From: a bacterium UBP2_UBA5202
Lineage (GTDB): Bacteria; Edwardsbacteria; AC1; EtOH8
DNA: 28,737 nucleotides
Direction of reading: 5' to 3'
NCBI GenBank assembly: GCA_002412795.1
Contig: DHVS01000040.1
Span: 1-28,737 of the forward strand
Shown here: piece after piece, positions 1 through 7,525 of the stretch
Position numbering within the stretch: position 1 is the stretch's first letter
Layout: each line of letters starts with the position of its first letter
The notes under the pieces: model-generated
Told to the model about the DNA's origin: nothing
The model's database searches: none
The model's input: only the letters and a program-made list of their open reading frames with translations
Translations under genes and position numbers: made by a program

Positions 1-147
1 ACACACAACAAACCCAAGAGAGCCTTTAGTTATATACCAATTGGTTTGAACAGTATCTCTGATAATGGATATACAACTTCCATAGAAATTGCAGTTGTTC
101 CTTTTTGGTTTGCACTTAAATTTGGGTATCATTTCCGAACAAAGTAA
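1..147 (+). CDS. 3' end of an unidentified protein gene (partial)
   Basis: Frame 1 is open from the first base to a TAA at 145-147, giving the last 48 residues of a protein whose start lies left of the window. The visible tail is rich in aromatic and hydrophobic residues (IAVVPFWFALKFGYHF) and ends in basic residues. Alternating hydrophobic character would suit the last strand of an outer-membrane or secreted beta protein, but nothing allows a family call. The stretch is clearly more AT-rich than the threonine aldolase gene that follows. No terminator is visible between this stop and the next start. Support is only the open frame and its non-random composition. Confidence 0.5.
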   Translation, partial: THNKPKRAFSYIPIGLNSISDNGYTTSIEIAVVPFWFALKFGYHFRTK

Positions 148-180
148 CACTTACGCATAAACATCAAACAATAAAGCCCA

Positions 181-1224
181 ATGAAGATAATAGACCTCCG
201 CTCCGACACGGTCACAAAACCCTCGGCCGCCATGAAGCGGGCCATGTTCAGCGCCCCGCTGGGCGACGACGTCTTCGGCGATGACCCCACGGTCAACCGG
301 CTCCAGGCCGAGACCGCCAGACTGCTGGGGAAGCAGGCCGGGCTGTTCGTACCCTCCGGCACCATGGGCAACCAGATAGCGCTCAAAACCATGACCAATC
401 CCGGGGACGAGGTGATCCTGGACCACGAATCCCATATCTTCCGCTACGAAGTGGCCGGGGCGGCGGTGATGTCCGGCCTGCAGTTCCATACTATCACAGG
501 CCCGGGCGGGATCATGCCGGCGGAACAGGTCAAAAACGCCATCCGGCCGGATGACATCCATCAGCCGCAAACCACTTTAGTCTGCCTGGAGAACACCCAT
601 AACCGGGCCGGCGGCGTGGTCTATTCGCTGGCCGAGATAAAAAAGATCTCCGCTTTGTGCAAGAAACATAAGATCAAAATGCATCTGGACGGCGCCCGCT
701 TGTGGAACGCCTCGGTGGCCAGCGGTGTTTCGCTGAAGGAATATTCCAAATACTTCGACTCGGTGATGGTCTGCTTCTCCAAGGGCCTGGGCTGTCCGGC
801 GGGGTCGGTGCTGGCGGGGTCATCTGACTTCATAGAAAAGGCCCGGCGCCACCGCAAGATGATGGGCGGTGGAATGCGCCAGGCGGGCATTCTGGCCGGG
901 GCCGGGCTTTATGCGCTGAAGCACAACCTCAAAAGAATGGCCGAGGACCATAAACGGGCCCAAACATTGGCCCGGACAATATCACAAATACCAAAAATAC
1001 AAATCGACCTGGACAGCGTCCAGACCAACATCGTGGTGTTTGACATCAAACAAACCGGAATGAGATCAGAGCAGGCCATGGAAATACTGGCCGGGAAAGG
1101 CCTGTGGCTGGTGTCTTTCGGCCCCACCCGGCTCCGGGCGGTGACTCATCTGGACGTGGACGACAAAGATATAGAAACCGCCGGGGCCATAATGCGGGAA
1201 ATATTCGGCGGGCGCAACAAATAA
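181..1224 (+). CDS. ltaE: low-specificity L-threonine aldolase
   Basis: PLP-dependent, fold-type I aldolase cleaving L-threonine and L-allo-threonine to glycine and acetaldehyde in the cytoplasm. At 347 residues it matches the family's usual length. The N-terminus IDLRSDTVTKPS is the family signature. The cofactor region is visible as MHLDGARLWNA (Asp170, PLP ring nitrogen) and CFSKGLGCP, with Lys201 as the expected Schiff-base lysine. The ATG at 181 fits family N-termini exactly. No clear Shine-Dalgarno is seen in the AT-rich 33 bp upstream, so initiation may be weak or leader-dependent. The downstream gene speD follows 74 bp later without a visible terminator, so the two may be cotranscribed. 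Confidence 0.93.
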   Translation: MKIIDLRSDTVTKPSAAMKRAMFSAPLGDDVFGDDPTVNRLQAETARLLGKQAGLFVPSGTMGNQIALKTMTNPGDEVILDHESHIFRYEVAGAAVMSGLQFHTITGPGGIMPAEQVKNAIRPDDIHQPQTTLVCLENTHNRAGGVVYSLAEIKKISALCKKHKIKMHLDGARLWNASVASGVSLKEYSKYFDSVMVCFSKGLGCPAGSVLAGSSDFIEKARRHRKMMGGGMRQAGILAGAGLYALKHNLKRMAEDHKRAQTLARTISQIPKIQIDLDSVQTNIVVFDIKQTGMRSEQAMEILAGKGLWLVSFGPTRLRAVTHLDVDDKDIETAGAIMREIFGGRNK

Positions 1225-1298
1225 TCATTGCAATTTCACGGATAACTATATATAATTGCTCACTTTCCCGCACCCAAAACAATTCACGAAAGACCGAG

Positions 1299-2159
1299 AT
1301 GAAATACAAAACCCAGCAGATCTCCCACATCAAAAACACCAAGACCGACGTCAAGCCCCTGAAAAGCCTGAAGCTTCACGGGTTCAACAACCTGACCAAG
1401 ACCCTGAGCTTCAACATGTACGACATCTGCTACGCCAAGAACCAGAAGCACCGGGAAGAGTACATCAAGTACATCGACGAGGAGTACAACGCGGCCCGGC
1501 TGACCAAGATCCTGACCGAGGTGGCCAACATCATCGGGGCCAAGGTGCTGAACATAGCCCAGCAGGACTACGACCCCCAGGGGGCCAGCGTCACCATGCT
1601 GATCTCGGAAGAACACGTCCAACCGGAGCACATGGATTTCCCCGACTGCGCCGCCGAGAACCTGGAGCACCAGGACGTGGTGGGGCATCTGGACAAGAGC
1701 CACATCACCGTCCACACCTATCCCGAGAGCCACCCCGACAACGGCATCAGCACCTTCAGGGCCGACATAGACGTCTCCACCTGCGGGGTGATCTCGCCGT
1801 TGCGGGCCCTGAACTACCTGATAAACTGCTTTTATTCCGACATCGCCATCATGGACTACCGGGTGCGGGGCTTTACCCGGGACGTCTCCGGCAAAAAATA
1901 CTACATCGACCACAAGATCAACTCCATCCAGAACTACCTGTCCAAGGAGCTGGTCAAGGATTACCAGATGGTGGACGTCAACGTTTACCAGGAGAACATC
2001 TTTCATACCAAGATGGTGCTGAAGGATTTTGACGTTGACGAATATTTGTTCGGCCGGGGCCAGAAAAAACTGCTGGCCTGGGACAAGTTCAAGATCAAGA
2101 AGCGCCTGCAGAAGGAGATGTACGAGATCTTTTCCGGGGAGAACACCCCCAGGTTTTAA
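1299..2159 (+). CDS. speD: S-adenosylmethionine decarboxylase proenzyme
   Basis: Makes decarboxylated AdoMet, the aminopropyl donor for spermidine. The 286-residue product follows the E. coli-type SpeD closely: LKLHGFNNLTKTLSF, the self-cleavage site HLDKSHITVHTYPESHP (cleavage expected between Lys133 and Ser134, Ser becoming the pyruvoyl group), and STCGVISP with Cys162 as the expected catalytic acid. The ATG at 1299 was chosen because the frame upstream to 1104 overlaps the threonine aldolase gene and has no family similarity. The chosen start leaves about 22 extra residues before the E. coli start. No aminopropyltransferase (SpeE) is present in the window. A rho-independent terminator follows at 2182-2213. 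Confidence 0.93.
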   Translation: MKYKTQQISHIKNTKTDVKPLKSLKLHGFNNLTKTLSFNMYDICYAKNQKHREEYIKYIDEEYNAARLTKILTEVANIIGAKVLNIAQQDYDPQGASVTMLISEEHVQPEHMDFPDCAAENLEHQDVVGHLDKSHITVHTYPESHPDNGISTFRADIDVSTCGVISPLRALNYLINCFYSDIAIMDYRVRGFTRDVSGKKYYIDHKINSIQNYLSKELVKDYQMVDVNVYQENIFHTKMVLKDFDVDEYLFGRGQKKLLAWDKFKIKKRLQKEMYEIFSGENTPRF

Positions 2160-2181
2160 ATTCCCAGTATGGTTAAGTGCC

Positions 2182-2213
2182 AAAAAGGGGCTATAAAATA
2201 GCCCCTTTTTTAT
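2182..2213 (+). terminator. rho-independent terminator after speD
   Basis: An 8-bp perfect stem, GGGGCTAT at 2187-2194 and ATAGCCCC at 2198-2205, with a 3-nt loop is followed by a run of T. A-rich sequence on the left makes it usable on either strand. It ends the ltaE/speD transcript. Confidence 0.85.
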
Positions 2214-2273
2214 TTTGCTTTTTGCGGGACTTAGTGCTATAATAATTTTTTATACATCATATAAAGGAGGCCC

Positions 2274-2489
2274 ATGAAAAAGCTGAAAAAGATCACCACG
2301 GCGGCGGCCATTGTGGTGATGGCCATCTGTTTTTACACCTTTCTGCTGGGCAACAATGTCTTCGCCGGAAAGTTCAGCAACGACGGGATGGCCTGGTATT
2401 TTCTGGCCAAGGGCATCTACTGCTCGCTGACCATGTATCTGCTGGCGTTGGTGCTGGAGATGCTGCACGCCCGGAAAGATAAAAGCTGA
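2274..2489 (+). CDS. small membrane protein, unknown function
   Basis: A 71-residue protein with two hydrophobic helices, about residues 7-26 (ITTAAAIVVMAICFYTFLLG) and 43-65 (YFLAKGIYCSLTMYLLALVL). Lys-rich ends at both termini suggest both face the cytoplasm. The start is secured by a very good Shine-Dalgarno, AAAGGAGG, ending 4 nt before the ATG. A TATAAT hexamer at 2238-2243 could be the -10 of its own promoter; the -35 is weak (TTGCTT, 17-bp spacing). It stands alone between the speD terminator and a repeat element at 2488-2622. I do not recognise the family and propose no function. Confidence 0.7.
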   Translation: MKKLKKITTAAAIVVMAICFYTFLLGNNVFAGKFSNDGMAWYFLAKGIYCSLTMYLLALVLEMLHARKDKS

Positions 2490-2622
2490 TTCTTCGGTTT
2501 GCCAGGCGGCGAAGCTTGGCTCAGAATGACACCGATCCCACGAAAAACACTAAAGCCCACTAACTATTTATAATATTTGTTTTAAGTGGTTTTCGAGTTT
2601 TTTCGTGTATATTAGTGGGCGA
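2488..2622. repeat. intergenic inverted-repeat elements (two adjacent)
   Basis: Two palindromic elements lie between the small membrane protein and the mutase gene. The first (about 2488-2532) has the ends GATTCTTCG and CTCAGAATGAC, typical of dispersed intergenic repeats. The second (about 2537-2622) has CCACGAAAAACAC and GCCCACTAA on the left and TTTTTTCGTG and TTAGTGGGC on the right. Neither encodes anything. Both look like non-coding dispersed repeats, not transposons. Confidence 0.55.
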
Positions 2623-2683
2623 CGGACCATACTTCGTTGACAATAACATCATCATATAAATCTTCACAACAGGCAGGTGAATC

Positions 2684-4462
2684 ATGAAAAGCCCAAAGAC
2701 CAAGGTCAAAGCCAAGCCCAAGATCAAAAAGGCTGTTAAGCCGGTTAAAAAGAAGGCGGCAGCCAAGAAGCCGGCACTCAAAGCCGCGGTCCAGCCCAAG
2801 AAGCAGGACCTGTTCACCACCCTGGCGGAGTGGAACAACACCTGCGTCCAGCCGATGCTGGCCAAGTATCCCGAGCGCAAGAAGCAGTTTCTGTCCACCT
2901 CTGGCGACGAGGTCAAGCGGGTCTACACCCCCTGCGAGACCGAAGGCCTGGACTACCAGAAGGACTTGGGCTTCCCCGGGCAGTATCCCTACACCCGGGG
3001 CGTCCAGCCCACCATGTACCGGGGCAAGTTCTGGACCATGCGCCAGTACGCCGGCTTCGGCGATGCCGCCGAGTCCAACAAGCGCTACAAGTATCTTCTG
3101 GCCCAGGGCCAGACCGGGCTGTCCATAGCCTTCGACCTGCCCACCCAGATCGGCTACGACTCCGACGATCCCATGTCCGCCGGGGAGGTGGGCAAGGTGG
3201 GCGTGGCCATCGATTCTTTGGCCGACATGGAAATACTGTTCGACGGCATTCCGCTGGACAAGGTCTCCACCTCCATGACCATAAATGCCCCGGCCTCGGT
3301 CCTTTTGGCCATGTACATCGCAGTGGCCGAGAAGCAGGGTGTCAAGCCCGACCAATTGAACGGCACCATCCAGAACGACATCTTAAAGGAATACATAGCC
3401 CGGGGCACCTACATCTTCCCGCCCACGCCCAGCATGCGCCTGATCACCGACATCTTCGAATACTGCGCCAGGAGCGTGCCCAAGTGGAACACCATCTCCA
3501 TCTCCGGTTACCACATCCGCGAGGCCGGAAGCTCAGCCACCCAGGAAGTGGCCTTTACCCTGGCCGACGGCATCGCCTATGTTCAGGCGGCCATCGCTTC
3601 GGGCCTGAGCGTGGACGATTTCGCCGCCCGGCTGTCGTTCTTCTTCAACTCTCACAATGATCTTCTGGAAGAGGTGGCCAAGTTTAGGGCCGCCCGCCGG
3701 ATCTGGGCCCGGATCATGAAGGAAAGGTTCAAGGCCCAAAAAGCCTCCTCCCAGATGCTGCGCTTTCACACCCAGACCGCCGGCAGCACCCTGACCGCCC
3801 AGCAGCCGGATAACAACATCATCCGGGTCACCATCCAGACATTGGCGGCAGTACTGGGCGGCACCCAGAGCCTGCACACCAATTCCCGGGACGAGGCGTT
3901 GGCCCTGCCCACCGAGGACTCGGTCCGCATCGCCCTGCGCACCCAGCAGATCGTTGCCCACGAGTCCGGTGCGGCCGACACCGTTGATCCGTTGGCCGGC
4001 TCCTATTACGTGGAGGCCCGGACCAGCGAGATAGAGAAGGCCGCCCTGGAATACATCGCCAAGATAGACAAGCTGGGCGGGATGGTCAAGGCCATCGAGA
4101 AGGGTTACGTCCAAAAAGAAATACAGGACAGCGCCTACCGCTACCAGAAGGACGTGGAGGCCCAGGAGCGGATAGTGGTCGGGGTCAACAAGTTCACGGT
4201 CAAGGAAGAATCGCCCAAGAATCTGCTGAAAGTCTCACAAGCCGTCCAGGACGCCCAGATGAAGAGGCTGGCCGAGATGAAGGCCAAGCGCGACAACGAA
4301 GCGGTGAAGAAGGCGCTGGGAGAGATCCACCGGGCGGCCCACGGCAGCGAGAACCTGATGCCGTTCATCGTGGACGCGGTGCGGAAGTACGCCACGCTGG
4401 GCGAGATCTGCGGAGTGCTAAGAGAGGTGTTCGGGGAATACCAGGAATCGGTGGTACTGTAA
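2684..4462 (+). CDS. mcmA1: methylmalonyl-CoA mutase, large (catalytic) subunit
   Basis: TIM-barrel substrate-binding subunit of an adenosylcobalamin-dependent acyl-CoA mutase, here interconverting (R)-methylmalonyl-CoA and succinyl-CoA. The 592-residue chain has the catalytic barrel but no B12-binding domain, which is a separate gene at 4975. Visible landmarks are YPYTRGVQPTMYRG, WTMRQYAGFG, GTIQNDILKEYIARGTY and ISISGYHIREAG. Arg240 aligns with Arg207 of the Propionibacterium enzyme, which binds the substrate carboxylate, supporting methylmalonyl-CoA over isobutyryl-CoA. His277 matches the catalytic His244. Gln108 stands where the Propionibacterium enzyme has Tyr89. Residues 1-40 are an unusual Lys/Ala/Pro-rich tail not needed for the fold. 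The start has a usable Shine-Dalgarno (GCAGGTGA), and the next in-frame Met is residue 58, so the tail is probably translated. Confidence 0.93.
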   Translation: MKSPKTKVKAKPKIKKAVKPVKKKAAAKKPALKAAVQPKKQDLFTTLAEWNNTCVQPMLAKYPERKKQFLSTSGDEVKRVYTPCETEGLDYQKDLGFPGQYPYTRGVQPTMYRGKFWTMRQYAGFGDAAESNKRYKYLLAQGQTGLSIAFDLPTQIGYDSDDPMSAGEVGKVGVAIDSLADMEILFDGIPLDKVSTSMTINAPASVLLAMYIAVAEKQGVKPDQLNGTIQNDILKEYIARGTYIFPPTPSMRLITDIFEYCARSVPKWNTISISGYHIREAGSSATQEVAFTLADGIAYVQAAIASGLSVDDFAARLSFFFNSHNDLLEEVAKFRAARRIWARIMKERFKAQKASSQMLRFHTQTAGSTLTAQQPDNNIIRVTIQTLAAVLGGTQSLHTNSRDEALALPTEDSVRIALRTQQIVAHESGAADTVDPLAGSYYVEARTSEIEKAALEYIAKIDKLGGMVKAIEKGYVQKEIQDSAYRYQKDVEAQERIVVGVNKFTVKEESPKNLLKVSQAVQDAQMKRLAEMKAKRDNEAVKKALGEIHRAAHGSENLMPFIVDAVRKYATLGEICGVLREVFGEYQESVVL

Positions 4463-4477
4463 AGCACAAAACAAAAG

Positions 4478-4560
4478 ACACCCCTCTTGTTCTCCCCTTT
4501 TTAGGGGAGAGGTCTGCGCACCAAGTCCCCTCTTGGGGAAGAGGGGAGCAAGGGGTGTGT
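4478..4560. repeat. nested palindromic intergenic repeat
   Basis: Outer arms ACACCCCT (4478-4485) and AGGGGTGT (4551-4558) enclose two inner hairpins built from CTCCCC/GGGGAG and CCCCTCTTGGGGAAGAGGGG. Related C/T-rich palindromes recur at 14253-14314 and 15280-15330, so this is a dispersed repeat family. It could also attenuate transcription between the mutase large-subunit gene and the next gene. Confidence 0.65.
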
Positions 4561-4568
4561 CCTGATAT

Positions 4569-4925
4569 ATGAAACCATATTACCTAACCACCGGCCTGCT
4601 GTGCGTCAGCAACATCTTCATGACCTTTGCCTGGTACGGGCACCTTAAGAACATGTCCGGGCGCACCTGGTTATTTGCCGCCCTGGTCAGCTGGGGCATT
4701 GCCCTGTTCGAGTACTTAGTTCAGGTGCCGGCCAACCGCATCGGCTACCAGGTAATGAACGTGGGACAGCTGAAAATCCTGCAGGAAGTGATCACCTTAA
4801 GCGTTTTCCTGCCGTTCTCCATTTTGTATTTAAGGGAGAAGCCCAGCCTGGATTATTTGTGGGCCGGGCTGTGCCTGCTGGGCGCGGTGTTCTTCTTGTT
4901 CCGGGCGAAGATATTAGGGAGTTAA
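4569..4925 (+). CDS. DMT-superfamily membrane protein, DUF486 family
   Basis: A 118-residue protein with four predicted transmembrane segments (about residues 3-22, 32-50, 73-90 and 95-112). The patterns FMTFAWYGHLKN and VPANRIGYQ are typical of DUF486, a small multidrug-resistance-like branch of the drug/metabolite transporter superfamily with no assigned substrate. It lies between the two subunit genes of the mutase, on the same strand, after the palindromic repeat at 4478-4560. No strong Shine-Dalgarno is visible. Its position suggests cotranscription with the mutase genes, but there is no evidence for a shared role. Confidence 0.8.
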   Translation: MKPYYLTTGLLCVSNIFMTFAWYGHLKNMSGRTWLFAALVSWGIALFEYLVQVPANRIGYQVMNVGQLKILQEVITLSVFLPFSILYLREKPSLDYLWAGLCLLGAVFFLFRAKILGS

Positions 4926-4974
4926 GCGTATCAAAGAGAAACTATAAAAGATAAAATATAATCGGAGCATTCAC

Positions 4975-5361
4975 ATGCCAAACAAGATCCGCATCCTCAT
5001 CGCCAAGCCCGGACTGGACGGGCACGATCGCGGCGCTAAGTACATCGCCCGGGCCTTGCGCGACGCCGGGTTCGAGGTGATCTACACCGGCCTGCGCCAG
5101 ACCCCGGAGGCCATCGCCGCCGCCGCCGTCCAGGAGGACGTGCAGTGGGTGGGGCTGTCCTGCCTGTCCGGGGCCCACAACTCGCTGTTTCCGCGGGTGG
5201 TCCAGCTGCTCAAGGAAATGAACGCCCCGGACATCAAGGTCTTCGGCGGCGGGGTGATCCCGGCCGACGACATCCCGGGACTGAAGGCCGCCGGGATCAG
5301 GGAGATCTTCACGCCGGGCGCCTCCAGCCAGCAGGTGGTGGACTACATCAACAAGAATTGA
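4975..5361 (+). CDS. mcmA2: methylmalonyl-CoA mutase, small (cobalamin-binding) subunit
   Basis: A 128-residue Rossmann-type B12-binding domain that completes the split mutase with the product at 2684. The defining DxHxxG motif is present as LDGHDRG with His17, which replaces dimethylbenzimidazole as the lower cobalt ligand. The downstream loop LSCLSGAHNSLF and the GGGVIPADD segment line the nucleotide-tail pocket. Length and order match stand-alone small subunits of archaeal-type methylmalonyl-CoA mutases. A GGAG at about 4964-4967 serves as Shine-Dalgarno. A repeat element separates it from meaB, 78 bp downstream. Confidence 0.93.
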   Translation: MPNKIRILIAKPGLDGHDRGAKYIARALRDAGFEVIYTGLRQTPEAIAAAAVQEDVQWVGLSCLSGAHNSLFPRVVQLLKEMNAPDIKVFGGGVIPADDIPGLKAAGIREIFTPGASSQQVVDYINKN

Positions 5362-5362
5362 T

Positions 5363-5429
5363 TGGCCACAGAGGCACTGAGGCACAGAGCAGATTTATAC
5401 TCTTGGCGTCCTTGGCGTCTTTGCGGTTA
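5363..5429. repeat. dispersed inverted repeat, copy 1 (GCCAC...GTGGC family)
   Basis: Left arm GCCACAGAGGCACTGAGGCA and right arm CTTGGCGTCTTTGCGGT face each other around a short AT-rich centre. The same element, with better-conserved arms, occurs at 12679-12766 and 20625-20712, and a half copy at about 13361-13396. This copy ends about 10 nt before the meaB start codon. Confidence 0.75.
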
Positions 5430-5439
5430 GTAATAAGCG

Positions 5440-6384
5440 ATGAACGAACTGGCCGGTAAAATAATCAGCGGAGACATCCGCTCCATAGCCCGGGGCATCA
5501 CCGTTATCGAGAACGACGATGCCGGGTCGGCCCTGCTATTGAAGGAGCTTTACCGGCACACCGGTCAGGCCTATCTGATAGGCATCACCGGGCCGCCGGG
5601 CGGGGGCAAGTCCACCCTGGTGGACAAGCTGATCAAACTCTACCGGGGGCAAAAGAAAAAGGTCGGGGTGCTGGCGGTGGATCCCTCCAGTCCCTTCTCC
5701 GGCGGGGCCATTTTGGGCGACCGGGTGCGGATGCAGCAGCATGCCACCGACGGCGGGGTCTTCATCCGCTCCATGGGCAGCCGCGGGCATCTGGGCGGGC
5801 TGGCCCTGTCCACCTCCGACGCCGCCAAGATCCTGGACGCCGCCGGCTACGACATCATCATCTTCGAGACGGTGGGCATCGGACAGTCCGAGGTGGAGGT
5901 GGCGGGCCGGGTGGACACCACCGTGCTGGTGACCGTCCCCGGGCTGGGCGACGACGTTCAGGTACTGAAGGCCGGGACCATGGAGATCGCCGACATCTTC
6001 GCGGTCAACAAGGCCGACCGGGAAGGGGTGGAACGCTGTGTGATAGAGCTGGGGCAGCTTTTATCGATAAAGGAGATGGACCAAAGCACCTTTCTGCCGC
6101 CCATTCTCCAGCTGGTGGCCAAGGACAATATCGGGGTAGCGGAACTGGCCTCCGCCGTCGGGAAACACCGGGAATATCTGATGGCAGACAACCGCCTCGA
6201 TCAAAAGCGCAAGGCCCGCCTTAAAAGCGAGGTCCACAATATCATCATCAACCGGCTGGACAAATGGGCCCGGGCCCGGCTGACCAGGGAGATGGAAGCC
6301 GGGGAGGACCTGGAAGGCCTGTACCAGAAACGGACCGACCCCTACACGGTGGCCGAAAGATTTATCAAAGAACTGCAGATATGA
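5440..6384 (+). CDS. meaB: methylmalonyl-CoA mutase-associated GTPase MeaB
   Basis: G3E-family P-loop GTPase that chaperones methylmalonyl-CoA mutase: it gates cobalamin loading and ejects inactivated cofactor. The 314-residue length is normal. Visible motifs are the P-loop GPPGGGKST (51-59), the switch region VDPSSPFSGGAILGDR, the ETVGIGQSE region around residue 145 and the base-specificity motif NKAD (190-193). It directly follows the B12-binding subunit, the usual arrangement. The Shine-Dalgarno is weak and lies at the junction with the upstream inverted repeat. The mscS-like gene starts only 7-10 nt after its stop, so those two are probably one transcript. Confidence 0.94.
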   Translation: MNELAGKIISGDIRSIARGITVIENDDAGSALLLKELYRHTGQAYLIGITGPPGGGKSTLVDKLIKLYRGQKKKVGVLAVDPSSPFSGGAILGDRVRMQQHATDGGVFIRSMGSRGHLGGLALSTSDAAKILDAAGYDIIIFETVGIGQSEVEVAGRVDTTVLVTVPGLGDDVQVLKAGTMEIADIFAVNKADREGVERCVIELGQLLSIKEMDQSTFLPPILQLVAKDNIGVAELASAVGKHREYLMADNRLDQKRKARLKSEVHNIIINRLDKWARARLTREMEAGEDLEGLYQKRTDPYTVAERFIKELQI

Positions 6385-6391
6385 CAAGGAA

Positions 6392-7444
6392 ATGATGCTG
6401 TCCGATATCCTCAACCAAAGCTTCCTGGGGAATACCGTCCGGGATTACCTGTTCAGCCTGGGAACCATGGCCGGCCTGTCGGTGCTGCTCAAGGTGGCCG
6501 ACCTGATAGTGGTCGGCCGGATGAAGAAGGCGGCCCAGAAGACCAGTAATACCTTCGACGACCACCTGGTGGCGGCCCTGGACAAGAAGGTGATGCCAAT
6601 GCTTTACCTGGGGGCCCTCTATGTCAGCCTGCAGAACCTGAACCGCAGTCCCGCGGTTGATCATGTCCTCAACGTGGCCCTGTCGCTGGTCCTGGTCTTC
6701 CTGGCTGTGAAATTCGTGCTGACCTTGATCTCCTTCGCCATGATGTCATACTGGCGCAGAAAGGGGGGAGAGGCCCCGGCCAGCGGGGCCTTCCGGGGCA
6801 TGATGTCCATCATCCGGCTGGCGGTCTGGGGCCTTGCGGCGGTGCTGCTGCTGGACAACTACGGGGTCAAGATCTCGGCCCTGGTGGCCGGGCTGGGCAT
6901 CGGGGGGCTGGCGGTGGCCTTTGCCGCCCAGAAGGTGCTGGGCGACCTGTTCAGCTATTTCTCCATCTTCTTCGACCGGCCCTTCGAGATCGGAGATTTC
7001 ATCGTGGTGGGCGAGTTCACCGGAACGGTGGAGCATATCGGAATCAAGAGCACCCGGGTCCGCAGCCTAAGCGGGGAACAGCTGATCTTTGCCAATAACG
7101 ACCTGACCAACTCCCGGCTGCGCAACTACAAGCGGATGACCAACCGCCGGGCGGTGTTCAGGATCGGAGTCACTTACGGCACACCGGCCGCCAAGGTGCG
7201 GGAGATCCCGGCCATGATAGAGAAGATAATCCGGGACCTGCCGGGGGCCATCTTCGACCGGGCCCATTTTGCCGCCTATGGGGATTATGCCCTGCAGTTC
7301 GAGATCGTTTATTACGTGGAGGGCGGCGACTACCTGAAATACATGGAGATCCAGCAGCAGATCAACCTGTCCATCATGGAGGCTTTCTCCAGGGAGAAGA
7401 TAGAATTCGCATATCCCACCCAGACGGTGTACGTGAATAAGTGA
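6392..7444 (+). CDS. small-conductance mechanosensitive channel (MscS family)
   Basis: Stretch-activated channel that releases solutes on hypo-osmotic shock. The 350-residue protein has several N-terminal transmembrane helices (about residues 18-40, 67-83, 90-113 and 132-150). These precede the pore helix ISALVAGLGIGGLAVAFAAQKVLGD, the Gly/Ala-packed TM3 typical of MscS. The cytosolic beta domain follows (FDRPFEIGDFIVVG, GTVEHIGIKSTRVRS, GEQLIFANNDL), then an alpha/beta C-terminus. It is longer at the N-terminus than E. coli MscS, with extra helices as in MscM-like members. Two adjacent ATG codons exist; the second (6395) has better spacing from AAGGA at 6386-6390. It is closely linked to meaB but has no known functional tie to it. 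Confidence 0.9.
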   Translation: MMLSDILNQSFLGNTVRDYLFSLGTMAGLSVLLKVADLIVVGRMKKAAQKTSNTFDDHLVAALDKKVMPMLYLGALYVSLQNLNRSPAVDHVLNVALSLVLVFLAVKFVLTLISFAMMSYWRRKGGEAPASGAFRGMMSIIRLAVWGLAAVLLLDNYGVKISALVAGLGIGGLAVAFAAQKVLGDLFSYFSIFFDRPFEIGDFIVVGEFTGTVEHIGIKSTRVRSLSGEQLIFANNDLTNSRLRNYKRMTNRRAVFRIGVTYGTPAAKVREIPAMIEKIIRDLPGAIFDRAHFAAYGDYALQFEIVYYVEGGDYLKYMEIQQQINLSIMEAFSREKIEFAYPTQTVYVNK

Positions 7445-7525
7445 TTGCATGGAAAACACTGATCGGACCTGGGCCTTTTTCCCTGCAATCGCGGTAAAGT
7501 TGGCAGCAGGGGCGTAGAATAAGCC

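Noticed and set aside
1104..1298. N-terminal extension of speD by 65 codons
   Set aside because: It would overlap threonine aldolase for 120 bp and has no similarity to SpeD; ATG 1299 gives the normal N-terminus.
1284..2183. A 299-codon open frame on the - strand opposite speD
   Set aside because: It mirrors speD codon structure, is Val/Gly/Leu-monotonous and shows no domain; a shadow of the real gene.
3533..4114. A 193-codon - strand frame inside the mutase gene
   Set aside because: Antisense shadow of a highly expressed-type GC-rich gene, with no recognisable motif.
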